Source of the DNA: JAPOXR01 sp965199765
GTDB lineage: Bacteria > Pseudomonadota > Alphaproteobacteria > Rhodobacterales > Rhodobacteraceae
Reading direction: 5' to 3'
Length of the DNA: 64,000 nucleotides
Assembly (NCBI GenBank): GCA_965199765.1
Contig: CBDATC010000001.1
Span: forward strand, 372,001-436,000
In this document: positions 44,180 to 53,133 of the stretch, one piece after another
How the letters are laid out: each line of letters starts with the position of its first letter
Numbering within the stretch: the first letter of the stretch is position 1
Notes under the pieces: model-generated
Seen by the model: the letters and a program-made list of their open reading frames with translations, nothing else
Database searches by the model: none
What the model was told of the DNA's origin: nothing
Made by a program: the position numbers and the translations under genes

Positions 44180-46144
44180 ATGAGCGGCAATTCAGCAACC
44201 CGACCGTGGATATTCCGAACCTATGCCGGGCATTCCACCGCCGTCGAGTCCAATGCGCTCTATCAAACAAATTTGGCAAAAGGACAAACCGGTCTGTCTG
44301 TTGCCTTTGATCTGCCAACCCAGACAGGGTACGACAGCGACCACATACTGGCGCGGGGTGAGGTTGGAAAAGTTGGCGTTCCTATCTGCCATCTCGGAGA
44401 CATGCGGCAGCTCTTCAAGGACATTCCTCTTGACCGGATGAACACGTCAATGACAATCAACGCGACGGCACCTTGGCTTCTCGCACTCTATATCGCATTG
44501 GCAGAAGAACAGGATATTGACCCATCCTGTCTGCGCGGCACCGTGCAGAACGACATCATAAAGGAATATTTGAGCCGCGGCACGTATATTTGCCCGCCCG
44601 AACCATCGCTGCGGCTCGTCGCCGATCTCGCGTCCTATTGCTACCAGCATCTACCGAACTGGAATCCAATGAATGTCTGTTCCTACCATCTGCAAGAGGC
44701 TGGAGCGACACAGGAGCAAGAGCTTGCTTACGCTCTCGCCACCGCGGCAGCGGTGCTCGACAAAGTGCGAGGCGACGTTCCCAGCGACGATTTTCCGCAG
44801 CTGGTTGGACGCATTTCCTTTTTTGTGAATGCCGGGCTGCGTTTCATAACAGAGATGTGCAAAATGCGTGCATTCTGCGAATTGTGGGATGAAATGTGCC
44901 GGGACCGCTACCAAGTCGAGGACAGCAGATTTCGCCGGTTTCGCTACGGAGTCCAAGTGAATAGTCTGGGATTGACCGAACAGCAGCCGGAAAACAATGC
45001 CATTCGAATTCTTCTTGAAATGCTGGCGGTCACTTTATCCCGAAATGCACGGGCTCGGGCAGTGCAGCTTCCGGCTTGGAACGAAGCTCTGGGACTTCCG
45101 CGGCCTTGGGATCAGCAATGGTCACTGCGGATGCAGCAGATTTTGGCATTCGAAACCGACTTGCTCGAATATGACGACCTCTTTGACAACAATCCCGCGG
45201 TTCTGCGCAAGGTCGAAGAACTGAAACAAAGTGCCCGTGAAGAATTTGATAGAATTGATCGGATGGGCGGTGCGATTTCTGCAATCGAATTTATGAAATC
45301 AAGACTCGTCGAAAGCAATGTCGATCGCATTCGGAAAATTGAATCAGGTGAAATGAAAGTTGTTGGGGTCAACTGTTTCACTGAATCCGAGGAATCGCCT
45401 CTTTCTACCGGCGCAAATGCAGTGCTGCGTGTGGACTCGCAGGCTGAAAGCGATCAGATTGAATCTGTTTTAGGATGGCGTCGAAACAGAGACACTCCCG
45501 CTGTTCGGCGGGCGCTTGAAGATCTTGGCAAAGCGGCGAAGAATGGCCAGAATATCCTGCCTGCCTCCATCCGGGCTGCTAAAGCCGGCGCGACAACGGG
45601 TGAATGGGGCGAATTGATGCGAAAGTCCTTCGGAGAATACCGGGGGCCAACAGGTGTGAGCTCTTCAAAATCCAACTCGGCCGAAAGTCTTGATCCCATC
45701 CGAGATGCGGTTGACGTGGTGTCAAGCCAGCTCAATCGCCGTCTCAAGCTTCTGATTGGAAAACCCGGCTTGGACGGACACTCCAACGGCGCTGAGCAGA
45801 TTGCATGCCGCGCCCGCGACTGCGGAATTGAAGTCGTGTATTCCGGCATTCGCCTTACCGCCGACGAAATTGTCGCAGCAGCGATCGATGAGAAAGTTCA
45901 TGTCATCGGTCTGTCCATTCTGTCGGGGTCGCATTTGGAAATGGCAGAGCAGACGATCAATCTCATGAATCGCGAGGGCATAAGCCACGTGCCGTTGATC
46001 GTCGGTGGAATCATTCCAGATGAAGATCGTCCTCATCTGGAAAAATTGGGAGTGGCTTCCGTTTATACGCCTAAAAATTATGACTTGAACCGTATAGTGT
46101 TGGACATCGTCAGCCTCGCGTGCCCTGCCAAAATTGCCGCGTGA
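44180..46144 (+). CDS. ecm: Ethylmalonyl-CoA mutase (B12-dependent, MeaA type)
   Basis: About 654 residues. Ecm rearranges ethylmalonyl-CoA to methylsuccinyl-CoA using adenosylcobalamin, two steps after Ccr. The N terminus PWIFRTYAGHSTAVESNALY and LSVAFDLPTQTGYDSDH is the large catalytic TIM barrel. The C-terminal cobalamin-binding domain has KPGLDGHSNGAEQIA, giving the DxHxxG motif whose His ligates cobalt, and VIGLSILSGSHLEM. The sequence resembles the MeaA subgroup rather than methylmalonyl-CoA mutase. GAGCAGGAA directly precedes the ATG at 44180, which is preferred over 44156. It is monocistronic, and its 3' end converges with the B12 transporter genes 15 bp away. Confidence 0.95.
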   Translation: MSGNSATRPWIFRTYAGHSTAVESNALYQTNLAKGQTGLSVAFDLPTQTGYDSDHILARGEVGKVGVPICHLGDMRQLFKDIPLDRMNTSMTINATAPWLLALYIALAEEQDIDPSCLRGTVQNDIIKEYLSRGTYICPPEPSLRLVADLASYCYQHLPNWNPMNVCSYHLQEAGATQEQELAYALATAAAVLDKVRGDVPSDDFPQLVGRISFFVNAGLRFITEMCKMRAFCELWDEMCRDRYQVEDSRFRRFRYGVQVNSLGLTEQQPENNAIRILLEMLAVTLSRNARARAVQLPAWNEALGLPRPWDQQWSLRMQQILAFETDLLEYDDLFDNNPAVLRKVEELKQSAREEFDRIDRMGGAISAIEFMKSRLVESNVDRIRKIESGEMKVVGVNCFTESEESPLSTGANAVLRVDSQAESDQIESVLGWRRNRDTPAVRRALEDLGKAAKNGQNILPASIRAAKAGATTGEWGELMRKSFGEYRGPTGVSSSKSNSAESLDPIRDAVDVVSSQLNRRLKLLIGKPGLDGHSNGAEQIACRARDCGIEVVYSGIRLTADEIVAAAIDEKVHVIGLSILSGSHLEMAEQTINLMNREGISHVPLIVGGIIPDEDRPHLEKLGVASVYTPKNYDLNRIVLDIVSLACPAKIAA

Positions 46145-46159
46145 CGCGGTTTAAAAATC

Positions 46160-47167
46160 TCAGCGGCGCAACAGCCAAATAAAGAACAATCCGCCCACGA
46201 TGCCGGTTATGATACCGATCGGCATGTCTTCCGGAGCGGCGATTGTGCGCGCGAGAACATCCGCCCAGAGGAGAAATACCGCTCCAAGAAACGCGGCTAC
46301 CGGCACTACGCGTCTGTTGTTGGCTCCAACCAGCATACGGGCGATATGCGGCATCATCAGCCCTACGAAACCAATGATACCCGAATAGGCCACCATGACC
46401 GCTGTCAGGAGTGCGCCAACCACAAAGGCATTCAATCTGAACCGTTTCGCAGCGATTCCCAGTGTTGATGCTGTTTCGTCGCCGGCCATCAATCCATTGA
46501 GGCTTACTGCATTCAACCAAAAATAGGTCCCGCATCCGATCAAGACCAAGAATGGCAGCACCAGTTGACCCCACTCAGCCAACCCAAGACCTCCCAGCAT
46601 CCAAAACACAACAGTGTGAGCTGCGCGGGGGTCTCCGAAAAAAATGAGCAGATTGGCAAAGGCCATTACAACAAACGACACCGCTACCCCGACCAACACC
46701 AGCCGTCCTGCGCTGCTGGACCTGGAAAAGTAGGCAACACCGAGCACAAGCAACGTAGCGCCGCAGGCACCTGCAAAAGACAGTAGCGGCAAGGTCAGCG
46801 GCCCCAAAAACATTCCTGTGTGCAGCAATGCGGCAATCGCACCAAAAGCGCTGCCCGAAGATATTCCCAAGAGATGCGGATCTGCGAGCGGGTTCCGAGT
46901 TACCGCCTGCAAACTAGTTCCGACGATCGCCAGACCCGCTCCAACCATGCATGCAAGCAGGCTTCTGGGAAGTCGGATATTCCAGACAATGGCTTCTTGT
47001 CCGATCGTCCAAACCACAGGCGGACTGCCAGGCAGCAAGTGACTGGCTAAAATCTTCCAAACCGTTGCCAAGGGAACCGGGACCGCCCCCAAGCTTACGG
47101 CTGCAGCAATTGAAATGCCCAGCACAGCAAGAGCCGCTGCCGCGAATATCAGAGTCGGCGCTGACAC
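46160..47167 (-). CDS. FecCD-family ABC permease, probable vitamin B12 transporter (BtuC-like)
   Basis: About 335 residues. This membrane protein has about ten helices and forms the channel of a cobalamin or siderophore importer. Family landmarks are NIRLPRSLLACMVGAGLAIVG, RNPLADPHLLGISSGS, and GIIGFVGLMMPHIARMLVG near the C terminus. The frame is open to 47338, overlapping the binding-protein gene by 134 bp. The first transmembrane helix starts just after the GTG at 47167, which I prefer; TTG at 47251 and ATG at 47290 are alternatives, and no ribosome binding site settles the matter. It is the last gene of the riboswitch-led operon. Confidence 0.9.
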   Translation of the reverse strand: MSAPTLIFAAAALAVLGISIAAAVSLGAVPVPLATVWKILASHLLPGSPPVVWTIGQEAIVWNIRLPRSLLACMVGAGLAIVGTSLQAVTRNPLADPHLLGISSGSAFGAIAALLHTGMFLGPLTLPLLSFAGACGATLLVLGVAYFSRSSSAGRLVLVGVAVSFVVMAFANLLIFFGDPRAAHTVVFWMLGGLGLAEWGQLVLPFLVLIGCGTYFWLNAVSLNGLMAGDETASTLGIAAKRFRLNAFVVGALLTAVMVAYSGIIGFVGLMMPHIARMLVGANNRRVVPVAAFLGAVFLLWADVLARTIAAPEDMPIGIITGIVGGLFFIWLLRR

Positions 47168-47204
47168 GGTCGGCTTGAAAATGCTGTCTGCATCTAATGT
47201 TTGG

Positions 47205-48155
47205 CTACTGATCTGGGCTCGGGGTGCGGAACGCTTTTGCCAGCTTTGCAATGGCTCGCAGATTTCGAGGCCCGGGTGTGGCTTCCACATATTCCAAGAC
47301 CGCAAATCGGTTGTTCCTAACGGCGTCCATTTCCGCAAGCGCTGGATTTGACCGCAGGAATGCTATTTTTTGCTCTGCGGTCACATCACCATAATTTACA
47401 ATAACGATGAATTCAGGATTTTCGGCTACAACAATTTCCCAGCCAACTGTGGCCCAGCTTTTTTCGAGGCTGTCCATGACGTTTCGGCCACCCGCAGCTT
47501 CAATGAGCGCTGTAGGCATTGCGTATTTTCCTGCCGTGAATGGACTGTCTTCCCCACTATCATAAACAAATACACGAAGCGTGTGATTCAATTCGGGCAG
47601 TTCAGAGAGAACAGCGGCCAATTCGGCTCGATAGCCGTCTACCAGGGCATTGGCGCGTTCTTCAATTCGAAAGATTTTCCCGAGGTTCAGCAAATCAGCG
47701 AACATATCTTCAATGCTGATGCCTGTCCGCGAACTGATATGAATGCAAGACTCTGTTAATTCATAAACCTGAATGCCGAACGGCGCCAAGGTTTCCGGCG
47801 TAACCTCACCACCGACTTTCATACCGTAGTTCCAGCCGGCGAAATAGAAATCTGCGCCCGCGCCGACCAATACCTCTTTGCTCGGATAACGAGCCGACAA
47901 TTCTGGCAACTCGCCGATTCCGACCCTTAATTCCTCATCGATTGTCTTCCATCCGGACACGCCGGTATAACCGGCCATCTTGTCTGACAAGCCAAGTGCA
48001 AGCATCATTTCGACAAGATTCACATCGTTGGCAATCGCCGCTCGCGGGGCCGATTCAAACACAACTTCACGATCACAGCTCTGAATGGTTTTGGGTTCGG
48101 CAGCTGCCGAAATTGCTGCTAGAATCATGGCAGCCGCATGAGTCAAATACCGCAT
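47205..48155 (-). CDS. Periplasmic cobalamin/iron-complex binding protein (BtuF-like)
   Basis: About 316 residues. This helical-backbone (TroA/FecB class) binding protein has a signal peptide MRYLTHAAAMILAAISAAAEP. The start at 48155 follows CAGGAAAACC and is preferred over the longer frame to 48191. Core segments are RAAIANDVNLVEMMLALGLSD, GADFYFAGWNYGMKVGGEV and VIVNYGDVTAEQKIAFLRSN. Sequence alone cannot separate B12 from siderophore ligands, but the cobalamin riboswitch at the head of the operon favours B12 or a corrinoid. It lies between the ATPase and permease genes. Confidence 0.88.
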   Translation of the reverse strand: MRYLTHAAAMILAAISAAAEPKTIQSCDREVVFESAPRAAIANDVNLVEMMLALGLSDKMAGYTGVSGWKTIDEELRVGIGELPELSARYPSKEVLVGAGADFYFAGWNYGMKVGGEVTPETLAPFGIQVYELTESCIHISSRTGISIEDMFADLLNLGKIFRIEERANALVDGYRAELAAVLSELPELNHTLRVFVYDSGEDSPFTAGKYAMPTALIEAAGGRNVMDSLEKSWATVGWEIVVAENPEFIVIVNYGDVTAEQKIAFLRSNPALAEMDAVRNNRFAVLEYVEATPGPRNLRAIAKLAKAFRTPSPDQ

Positions 48156-48174
48156 GGTTTTCCTGTGATGGGGA

Positions 48175-48936
48175 TTAAAGGCTGAACGCAAACCGTTTTC
48201 TCGAGCAACGCATCAATTTGTCGGAAATCGCTTGGACACCGAAAGCTTCTGAAATCAACTCGGCGGTCAATGTATCGTCTGGATCGCCGCATGCGACCAT
48301 TCTGCCGCGTGAAAGCACCAGAATATCATCAGCGAATTCCAAGGCATCATTGAGTTCGTGCAGACTGCAAACGACCGTGATTTCAAGTCGTCGCAGCAAA
48401 GCCAGAATTTGCAGTCTGTGGCGAATGTCCAAATGATTCGTCGGCTCATCAAGAACCAAGATTCGCGGTTCTTGCGCGAGAGCGCGGGCCAACATTACTC
48501 TTTGCCGCTCGCCGCCTGAGAGCGTGGTGAGAAGACGTTTCTCAAGACCGTCGAGTTCCAACAGTTCCAATGAGCGCGCGACCACTTCTTCATCTCTGGA
48601 CGTATTGGCAGAAAAGCCTATTCTATGGGGAATCCGCCCCAAGGCCACGACTTCCCGGACGGTTAGAGCAAAATCCGCCGGCTGCTCCTGCACGACCGCT
48701 GCTACGATTTGCGCAGTCTCACGCACCGTTTGCAATTGAATATCCACTCCATCAATGGTGAGACGACCAGTCGTCGGTTTTTGGAATCGGTAAATGAGCC
48801 GAAGCAAAGTGGACTTTCCCGACCCATTCGGACCGACCACCCCCAGAATTTTTCCCGGTTCCAGAAAAAACGAAACATTCTTTAAGATCGGCAAACCGCG
48901 GCCGATGCTCCAGCTGAGGTTTTCGGCCTCCAGCAT
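48175..48936 (-). CDS. ABC transporter ATP-binding protein, cobalamin/iron-complex type (BtuD/FecE-like)
   Basis: About 253 residues. The Walker A motif is GVVGPNGSGKSTLLRLIYRF, the signature LSGGERQRVMLARALAQ and Walker B ILVLDEPTNHLDI, all intact. I start at the ATG at 48936 (LEAENLSWSIGRGLPIL follows), the standard position for this family; the frame is open to 49011. It is the first gene after the cobalamin riboswitch, with about 165 bp between aptamer and gene. Expression should drop when cellular B12 is high. Confidence 0.92.
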   Translation of the reverse strand: MLEAENLSWSIGRGLPILKNVSFFLEPGKILGVVGPNGSGKSTLLRLIYRFQKPTTGRLTIDGVDIQLQTVRETAQIVAAVVQEQPADFALTVREVVALGRIPHRIGFSANTSRDEEVVARSLELLELDGLEKRLLTTLSGGERQRVMLARALAQEPRILVLDEPTNHLDIRHRLQILALLRRLEITVVCSLHELNDALEFADDILVLSRGRMVACGDPDDTLTAELISEAFGVQAISDKLMRCSRKRFAFSL

Positions 48937-49100
48937 TGCGCCACGGCATGAATTGGAAATTTGATAGCTTTCTAAAGCCGAGTCAGTTCGAGCGTGCATC
49001 CCACTGTCCATACAAAACGGACGGGTGCATCAGGCGTTTGCAACGGCACTCTGGCATAGCTTGTATCGCTCCGGACCACCCGTCCGAGAATTCAATTGAT

Positions 49101-49300
49101 GCAACGGCAGGTCTCCTGACTCGCGGAGCTCTGCGTCCTGACCCTTCCCAGCGAAACCGCCAGTGGATAAATTCAGACCGCTCTCCGCTTACAGTTGCGG
49201 GGGCAGTTGCGGAATCGGCGCCTTTTGGCTACTCCTCACCGCATTCCCTATTACTCCTCTGCGCCGAATCAGCACAGATGGAACCGTTGGTTTACGCATA
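49101..49300 (-). ncRNA. Cobalamin riboswitch
   Basis: Read on the minus strand, the region contains the consensus parts in order: GGTTCCATCTG (P2 side), GGGAATGCGGTG, GCCCCCGCAACTGTAAGCGGAGAG, CCACTGGCG, GGGAAGG and the B12 box GAGTCAGGAGACCTGCCG (about 49104-49123). It heads the ATPase-binding protein-permease operon. Binding of adenosylcobalamin is expected to turn the operon off. Boundaries are approximate to 10 bp. Confidence 0.95.
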
Positions 49301-49772
49301 CAGAATTTCTCATTGGTCAGCAAGATTTTGATGGCCCCTTTTTTTGGGTTTCCCCTGAAATGGCCTGCCAATTCTGCGGGTGTCATTTATTGGCAGACAG
49401 CATTCGAATGACTGCAATGCGCGGCTGCGCCGCGCCGTTCGAAAGAAATTTTGTTGCCGTCTACATGTCCTGTCGCATCCTTTGGATCGGTGACGCAGGA
49501 ACCATCCGCGTATGCAGCAAAGGCCATCATACCGTTCGGCAACCGAGAATGAAGATCTTGATGCTTGTCAGTAACTGCTTGCAGAAAAATTTATACCCGC
49601 ATACATGAATCTCAACGCACCGCTTTCAAAGGAATTTATTGGCGGCATCAAAATTCGTTTCGAGTTCCTTTTCGCTTTCGTCCTAGACATGCTGATCCGA
49701 ACCCATTTCATTTTCTGTTCTTCTAAGAATTGTATCGCTCAGTCTTCCGGCATCGACAAATAGGTCAACCCG
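49301..49772. other. Divergent intergenic region between riboswitch and hpsN
   Basis: About 470 bp that should hold the promoter of the B12 transporter leader (minus) and of the hps-suy operon (plus). No regulator gene and no convincing operator are visible. Short frames here are not supported. Confidence 0.4.
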
Positions 49773-51080
49773 ATGCCGCGAGAGTATCTCAAAAAAGCCA
49801 AACGGCACGCGCACTCTGACGCTTCGGAAACGCAGGCGATCGTTCTTAAAATCCTAGAGGACATTGAAGCGGGCGGGGACCCTAAGGCAATGGAATATGC
49901 GAGGCGGTTCGACGATTACGCCGGCGAGATTCTGTTGTCGGAAAATACTATTGCGACCGCAATGGAACAGATTCCAGCACAGTTGCGGCAAGACATTGAA
50001 TTCAGTCACGCGAACGTCAGAAAGTTTGCCGAGGCTCAGCGGCAAACCATCACCGATTTCGAGACCGAAATCGTGCCCGGTCTGACCGCAGGCCAACGAT
50101 CAATTCCGGTTGCGGCCGCCGGATGCTACGTTCCGGGTGGACGCTACAGCCATATCGCCAGCGCAATCATGACGGTAACGACTGCCAAAGTCGCGGGGTG
50201 CAATCATATCATTGTGTGTTCGCCGCCGCGTCCGGACGCTGGCGTTCCTCCGGCGATCATAAGCGCCGCCCATATCTGCGGCGCCGACAAAATCATGGCG
50301 ATGGGCGGGGTTCAGGGCATTGCGGCGATGACCTTTGGACTGTTTGGTTTGCCAAAGGCGAACATGCTTGTTGGTCCAGGAAACCAATTCGTCGCCGAAG
50401 CCAAGCGCATGCTGTTTGGTCGCGTGGGCATTGATATGATTGCCGGCCCCACCGACAGCCTGATTCTGGCTGATGCGACAGCTGACCCGATGATCGTCGC
50501 CGCCGACTTGGTTGGCCAAGCTGAACACGGATATAATTCACCGGTTTGGCTTGTCACGAATGTGAGAGCGCTCGCAGAAGAGGTCATGCGCATTGTTCCG
50601 CTGCTGATAAACGACCTGCCTGCAATCAATCAAAACAATGCAAACGCCGCTTGGCAGAACTATGCGGAAGTCATCCTATGCGGAGATCGCGAAGAAATGG
50701 CGGCCACCGCAGATGAATACGCGCCTGAGCATCTGACTGTTCAAGCCAATGACCTGGATTGGTGGCTGGACCGGTTATCCTGTTATGGTTCGCTGTTTCT
50801 TGGTGAAGAAACCACTGTCGCCTTTGGCGACAAGGCATCCGGTCCCAACCATGTGCTGCCGACATCGGGTGCCGCCGCCTACACTGGCGGGCTGAGCGTT
50901 CATAAATTTATGAAAGTCGTCACTTGGCAGCGCGCAACCAAATCAGGTGCGAAATCGGTCGCCGAAGCAACAGCGCGCATCTCCCGTTTTGAGGGAATGG
51001 AAGGGCATGCGAGGACCGCCGATATCCGGCTCAAAAAATATTTTCCCAGCGAATCGTTTGATCTGACAGCGGATAGTTGA
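49773..51080 (+). CDS. hpsN: Sulfopropanediol 3-dehydrogenase (histidinol-dehydrogenase family)
   Basis: This 435-residue enzyme is expected to oxidise (R)-2,3-dihydroxypropane-1-sulfonate with NAD+ to (R)-sulfolactate. It belongs to the HisD family: the zinc-binding Gln and His lie in GQAEHGYNSP, the Asp in FGDKASGPNHVLPTSG, and the His in EGMEGHARTADIR. The HpsN rather than HisD identity rests on the context (two alcohol dehydrogenases and suyAB directly downstream) and on HpsN-like sequence such as HGYNSPVWLVT. The histidine genes of this window lie 40 kb away. It is the first gene of a five-gene operon; ribosome binding before the ATG looks weak. Confidence 0.9.
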   Translation: MPREYLKKAKRHAHSDASETQAIVLKILEDIEAGGDPKAMEYARRFDDYAGEILLSENTIATAMEQIPAQLRQDIEFSHANVRKFAEAQRQTITDFETEIVPGLTAGQRSIPVAAAGCYVPGGRYSHIASAIMTVTTAKVAGCNHIIVCSPPRPDAGVPPAIISAAHICGADKIMAMGGVQGIAAMTFGLFGLPKANMLVGPGNQFVAEAKRMLFGRVGIDMIAGPTDSLILADATADPMIVAADLVGQAEHGYNSPVWLVTNVRALAEEVMRIVPLLINDLPAINQNNANAAWQNYAEVILCGDREEMAATADEYAPEHLTVQANDLDWWLDRLSCYGSLFLGEETTVAFGDKASGPNHVLPTSGAAAYTGGLSVHKFMKVVTWQRATKSGAKSVAEATARISRFEGMEGHARTADIRLKKYFPSESFDLTADS

Positions 51081-51081
51081 G

Positions 51082-51843
51082 TTGGCGGCCAATAACAGTC
51101 TTTTCTCTGTCGAAGGCAAAGTTGCGTGTGTCACCGGGGCAAGTTCGGGCTTAGGCAGACACGCCGCCGATGTTCTTGCGAGCGCCGGAGCGCGCGTTAT
51201 CGGAACTGCGCGCAGAATCGCAGCGCTTGAAGAGTGGCGCGAAAAAATCGGCGACAGAGCTGCGATCATTCAAGCGGATTTCACCGAGCAGAAGCAGCTG
51301 ACCGAACTTGCGCATCGAATTTCTGAACCATTCGGCCCGCCCGATATCCTTGTGCATGCCGCTGGATTGAATTTGCGCCAGCCCGCCGATCAGGTGACAC
51401 GGGAAAGCTGGGAAACAACCTTGGCCGTCAATCTGTCTGCTCCCTTCTTTCTAAGCCAAGCCTGCGTTCCGGCTATGCAGAGGAAGGGCTGGGGACGCAT
51501 TGTTAATTTTGCTTCGTTGCAATCCTTTCGCGCATTTCCGAGCGGGATTGCCTACGGCGCATCGAAAGGCGGCTTGGCGCAACTGACCCGCGCCATGGCA
51601 GAAGCTTGGTCTGGCGCAGGAATCTCGATAAATGCGATCGGCCCCGGGTTTTTTCCAACTGAAATGACCGAACCGGTTTTCCTCGACACCGAAAGGGCCA
51701 AACGTAACGCGGAGCAAACCTGTGTCGGTCGAAACGGAGTGTTGGAGGACATAGACGGTCCGTTGCTGTTTCTCTGCAGCGATGCTGTGCGCTATATCAC
51801 TGGACAGGTGTTGATGCTGGACGGGGGGTTCACTGCAAAATGA
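51082..51843 (+). CDS. hpsO: Short-chain dehydrogenase, probable dihydroxypropanesulfonate 2-dehydrogenase
   Basis: This 253-residue SDR has the cofactor motif TGASSGLGRHAAD, the NNAG-like HAAGLNLR, and the catalytic Ser (IVNFASLQSF) and YGASK, with C-terminal GQVLMLDGGF. In Cupriavidus, HpsO and HpsP interconvert DHPS enantiomers through the 2-keto sulfonate, so both can enter HpsN. Which of this gene and the next is HpsO or HpsP is my assignment from memory and could be reversed. Start is a TTG one base after the hpsN stop; the 3' end overlaps the next gene in ATGA. Confidence 0.78.
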   Translation: MAANNSLFSVEGKVACVTGASSGLGRHAADVLASAGARVIGTARRIAALEEWREKIGDRAAIIQADFTEQKQLTELAHRISEPFGPPDILVHAAGLNLRQPADQVTRESWETTLAVNLSAPFFLSQACVPAMQRKGWGRIVNFASLQSFRAFPSGIAYGASKGGLAQLTRAMAEAWSGAGISINAIGPGFFPTEMTEPVFLDTERAKRNAEQTCVGRNGVLEDIDGPLLFLCSDAVRYITGQVLMLDGGFTAK

Positions 51844-52862
51844 AAGCGCTTGTCTACACAGCTCCTGAAACTCTTGTGTTTTGCGAGGTGCCAGAACCCA
51901 GCGCAGACGCAGGCGAGGTTCTGGTACGGGTCGAAGGAACCGGAATTTGCGGCTCGGATATGCATGCCTTTCTTGGCCACGACGGTCGCCGTTCCGCTCC
52001 GTTGATTCTGGGCCACGAAGCGGCCGGGGTCATTGCCGGAGGCCCGCGCCGAAATGAACGCGTGACAATCAATCCTTTGGTAAGCTGCGAAACTTGCCGC
52101 GTCTGTCTAGCAGGCAAGGAAAATCTATGCCCTGACCGGCAGATCATCTCAATGTCCCCCCGTCAAGGGGCCTTTGCAGAACTGGTTGCGATCCCGGAAT
52201 CCAATCTGGTTACAGTTCCCGACGAGTTCTCTTTGGAAAAAGCCGCGCTTGCAGAACCTCTGGCGGTGAGTTGGCACGCGGTCCGGCTGAGTCTTGAAAT
52301 CTTGGATCCAGCAGTCGCTGATGGTGCACTGGTTATCGGAGGCGGCACGATAGGGTTGACCGCTGCATTGGTGCTGCGCGCGATGGGTGTTGATGATGTG
52401 ACGATGACAGAACCCAATCCAATCCGGCGGGAATTTCTTAATCGTATCGGCGGGATTGTCGCTGCGGAAGAGGCAAAAGGCGAATTTTCGCTGATTGTGG
52501 ATGCGGTTGGAATTGCGGCAACGCGCGCGCTTGCCACCGCTTATGCCGCGCCCGGTGGCATTATCTTGCATATCGGGCTAGGCGAAGACAGCGGCGGGAT
52601 CGACGCTCGCCGCATGACTCTGCAGGAAATTACCTTTATGGGAACCTACACGTACACGGCACAGGATTTTCGTGATGCGGCCGAAGCGATGTTCTCGGGT
52701 CGACTGGGCCCGTTGGATTGGTTTGAAGTCCGTCCTCTTTCCGACGGCGGCGACGCATTTGAGAGTATCAGGTCTGGCCGCTCAGCGGCTCCTAAAATCA
52801 TACTGAAACCAAACTTCCGGGAGCATTCTCATGGCCAATATTCCTCATCTGCTGGTGCATAA
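51840..52862 (+). CDS. hpsP: Zinc-dependent alcohol dehydrogenase, probable dihydroxypropanesulfonate 2-dehydrogenase
   Basis: This 340-residue medium-chain dehydrogenase has the catalytic zinc motif GHEAAGVIAGG with upstream GTGICGSDMHAF. The structural zinc cysteines are in CETCRVCLAGKENLC. The nucleotide-binding motif VIGGGTIGLTAAL is intact. With the SDR before it, it probably racemises DHPS through the ketone. The ATG overlaps the SDR stop (ATGA). Its 3' end overlaps suyA by 32 bp, an unusually long coupling. Confidence 0.78.
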   Translation: MKALVYTAPETLVFCEVPEPSADAGEVLVRVEGTGICGSDMHAFLGHDGRRSAPLILGHEAAGVIAGGPRRNERVTINPLVSCETCRVCLAGKENLCPDRQIISMSPRQGAFAELVAIPESNLVTVPDEFSLEKAALAEPLAVSWHAVRLSLEILDPAVADGALVIGGGTIGLTAALVLRAMGVDDVTMTEPNPIRREFLNRIGGIVAAEEAKGEFSLIVDAVGIAATRALATAYAAPGGIILHIGLGEDSGGIDARRMTLQEITFMGTYTYTAQDFRDAAEAMFSGRLGPLDWFEVRPLSDGGDAFESIRSGRSAAPKIILKPNFREHSHGQYSSSAGA

Positions 52863-53121
52863 TCACAAAGATAACGTCGGCGTCGTTGTCGTCGAGGGTC
52901 TGACAACGGGCACAGAGATGTATTGCTGTGTGACTCATGACGACTCCACTTTTTCGCTAATGGCGGGAGCCGATGTGCCAATCGGACATAAAATCGCATT
53001 GAAAGATCTGAAAAGCGGAGATACCGCGATCAAATACGGCGAGGACATCGGCCAGGTTATTGCCGATATTCCGAAAGGCGGCCATGTTCACACACACAAC
53101 GTCAAGACGAAACGCTGGTAA
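52831..53121 (+). CDS. suyA: (2R)-sulfolactate sulfo-lyase, alpha subunit
   Basis: This 96-residue SAF/UxaA N-terminal-type protein is the small subunit of sulfolactate sulfo-lyase, which splits sulfolactate into pyruvate and sulfite. The GHKIALKDLKSGDTAIKYGEDIG segment is the conserved core, and PKGGHVHTHNVKT matches the C-terminal His-rich signature of altronate dehydratase-like small subunits. It is separated from suyB by only 12 bp. CGGGAGCATTCTC before the ATG is a good ribosome binding site inside hpsP. Confidence 0.92.
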   Translation: MANIPHLLVHNHKDNVGVVVVEGLTTGTEMYCCVTHDDSTFSLMAGADVPIGHKIALKDLKSGDTAIKYGEDIGQVIADIPKGGHVHTHNVKTKRW

Positions 53122-53133
53122 AGAGCAATCAAT

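Noticed and set aside
49773..51080. Histidinol dehydrogenase (hisD) for histidine biosynthesis
   Set aside because: The family is right, but the gene leads an operon with two alcohol dehydrogenases and suyAB, which is the known hpsN context.
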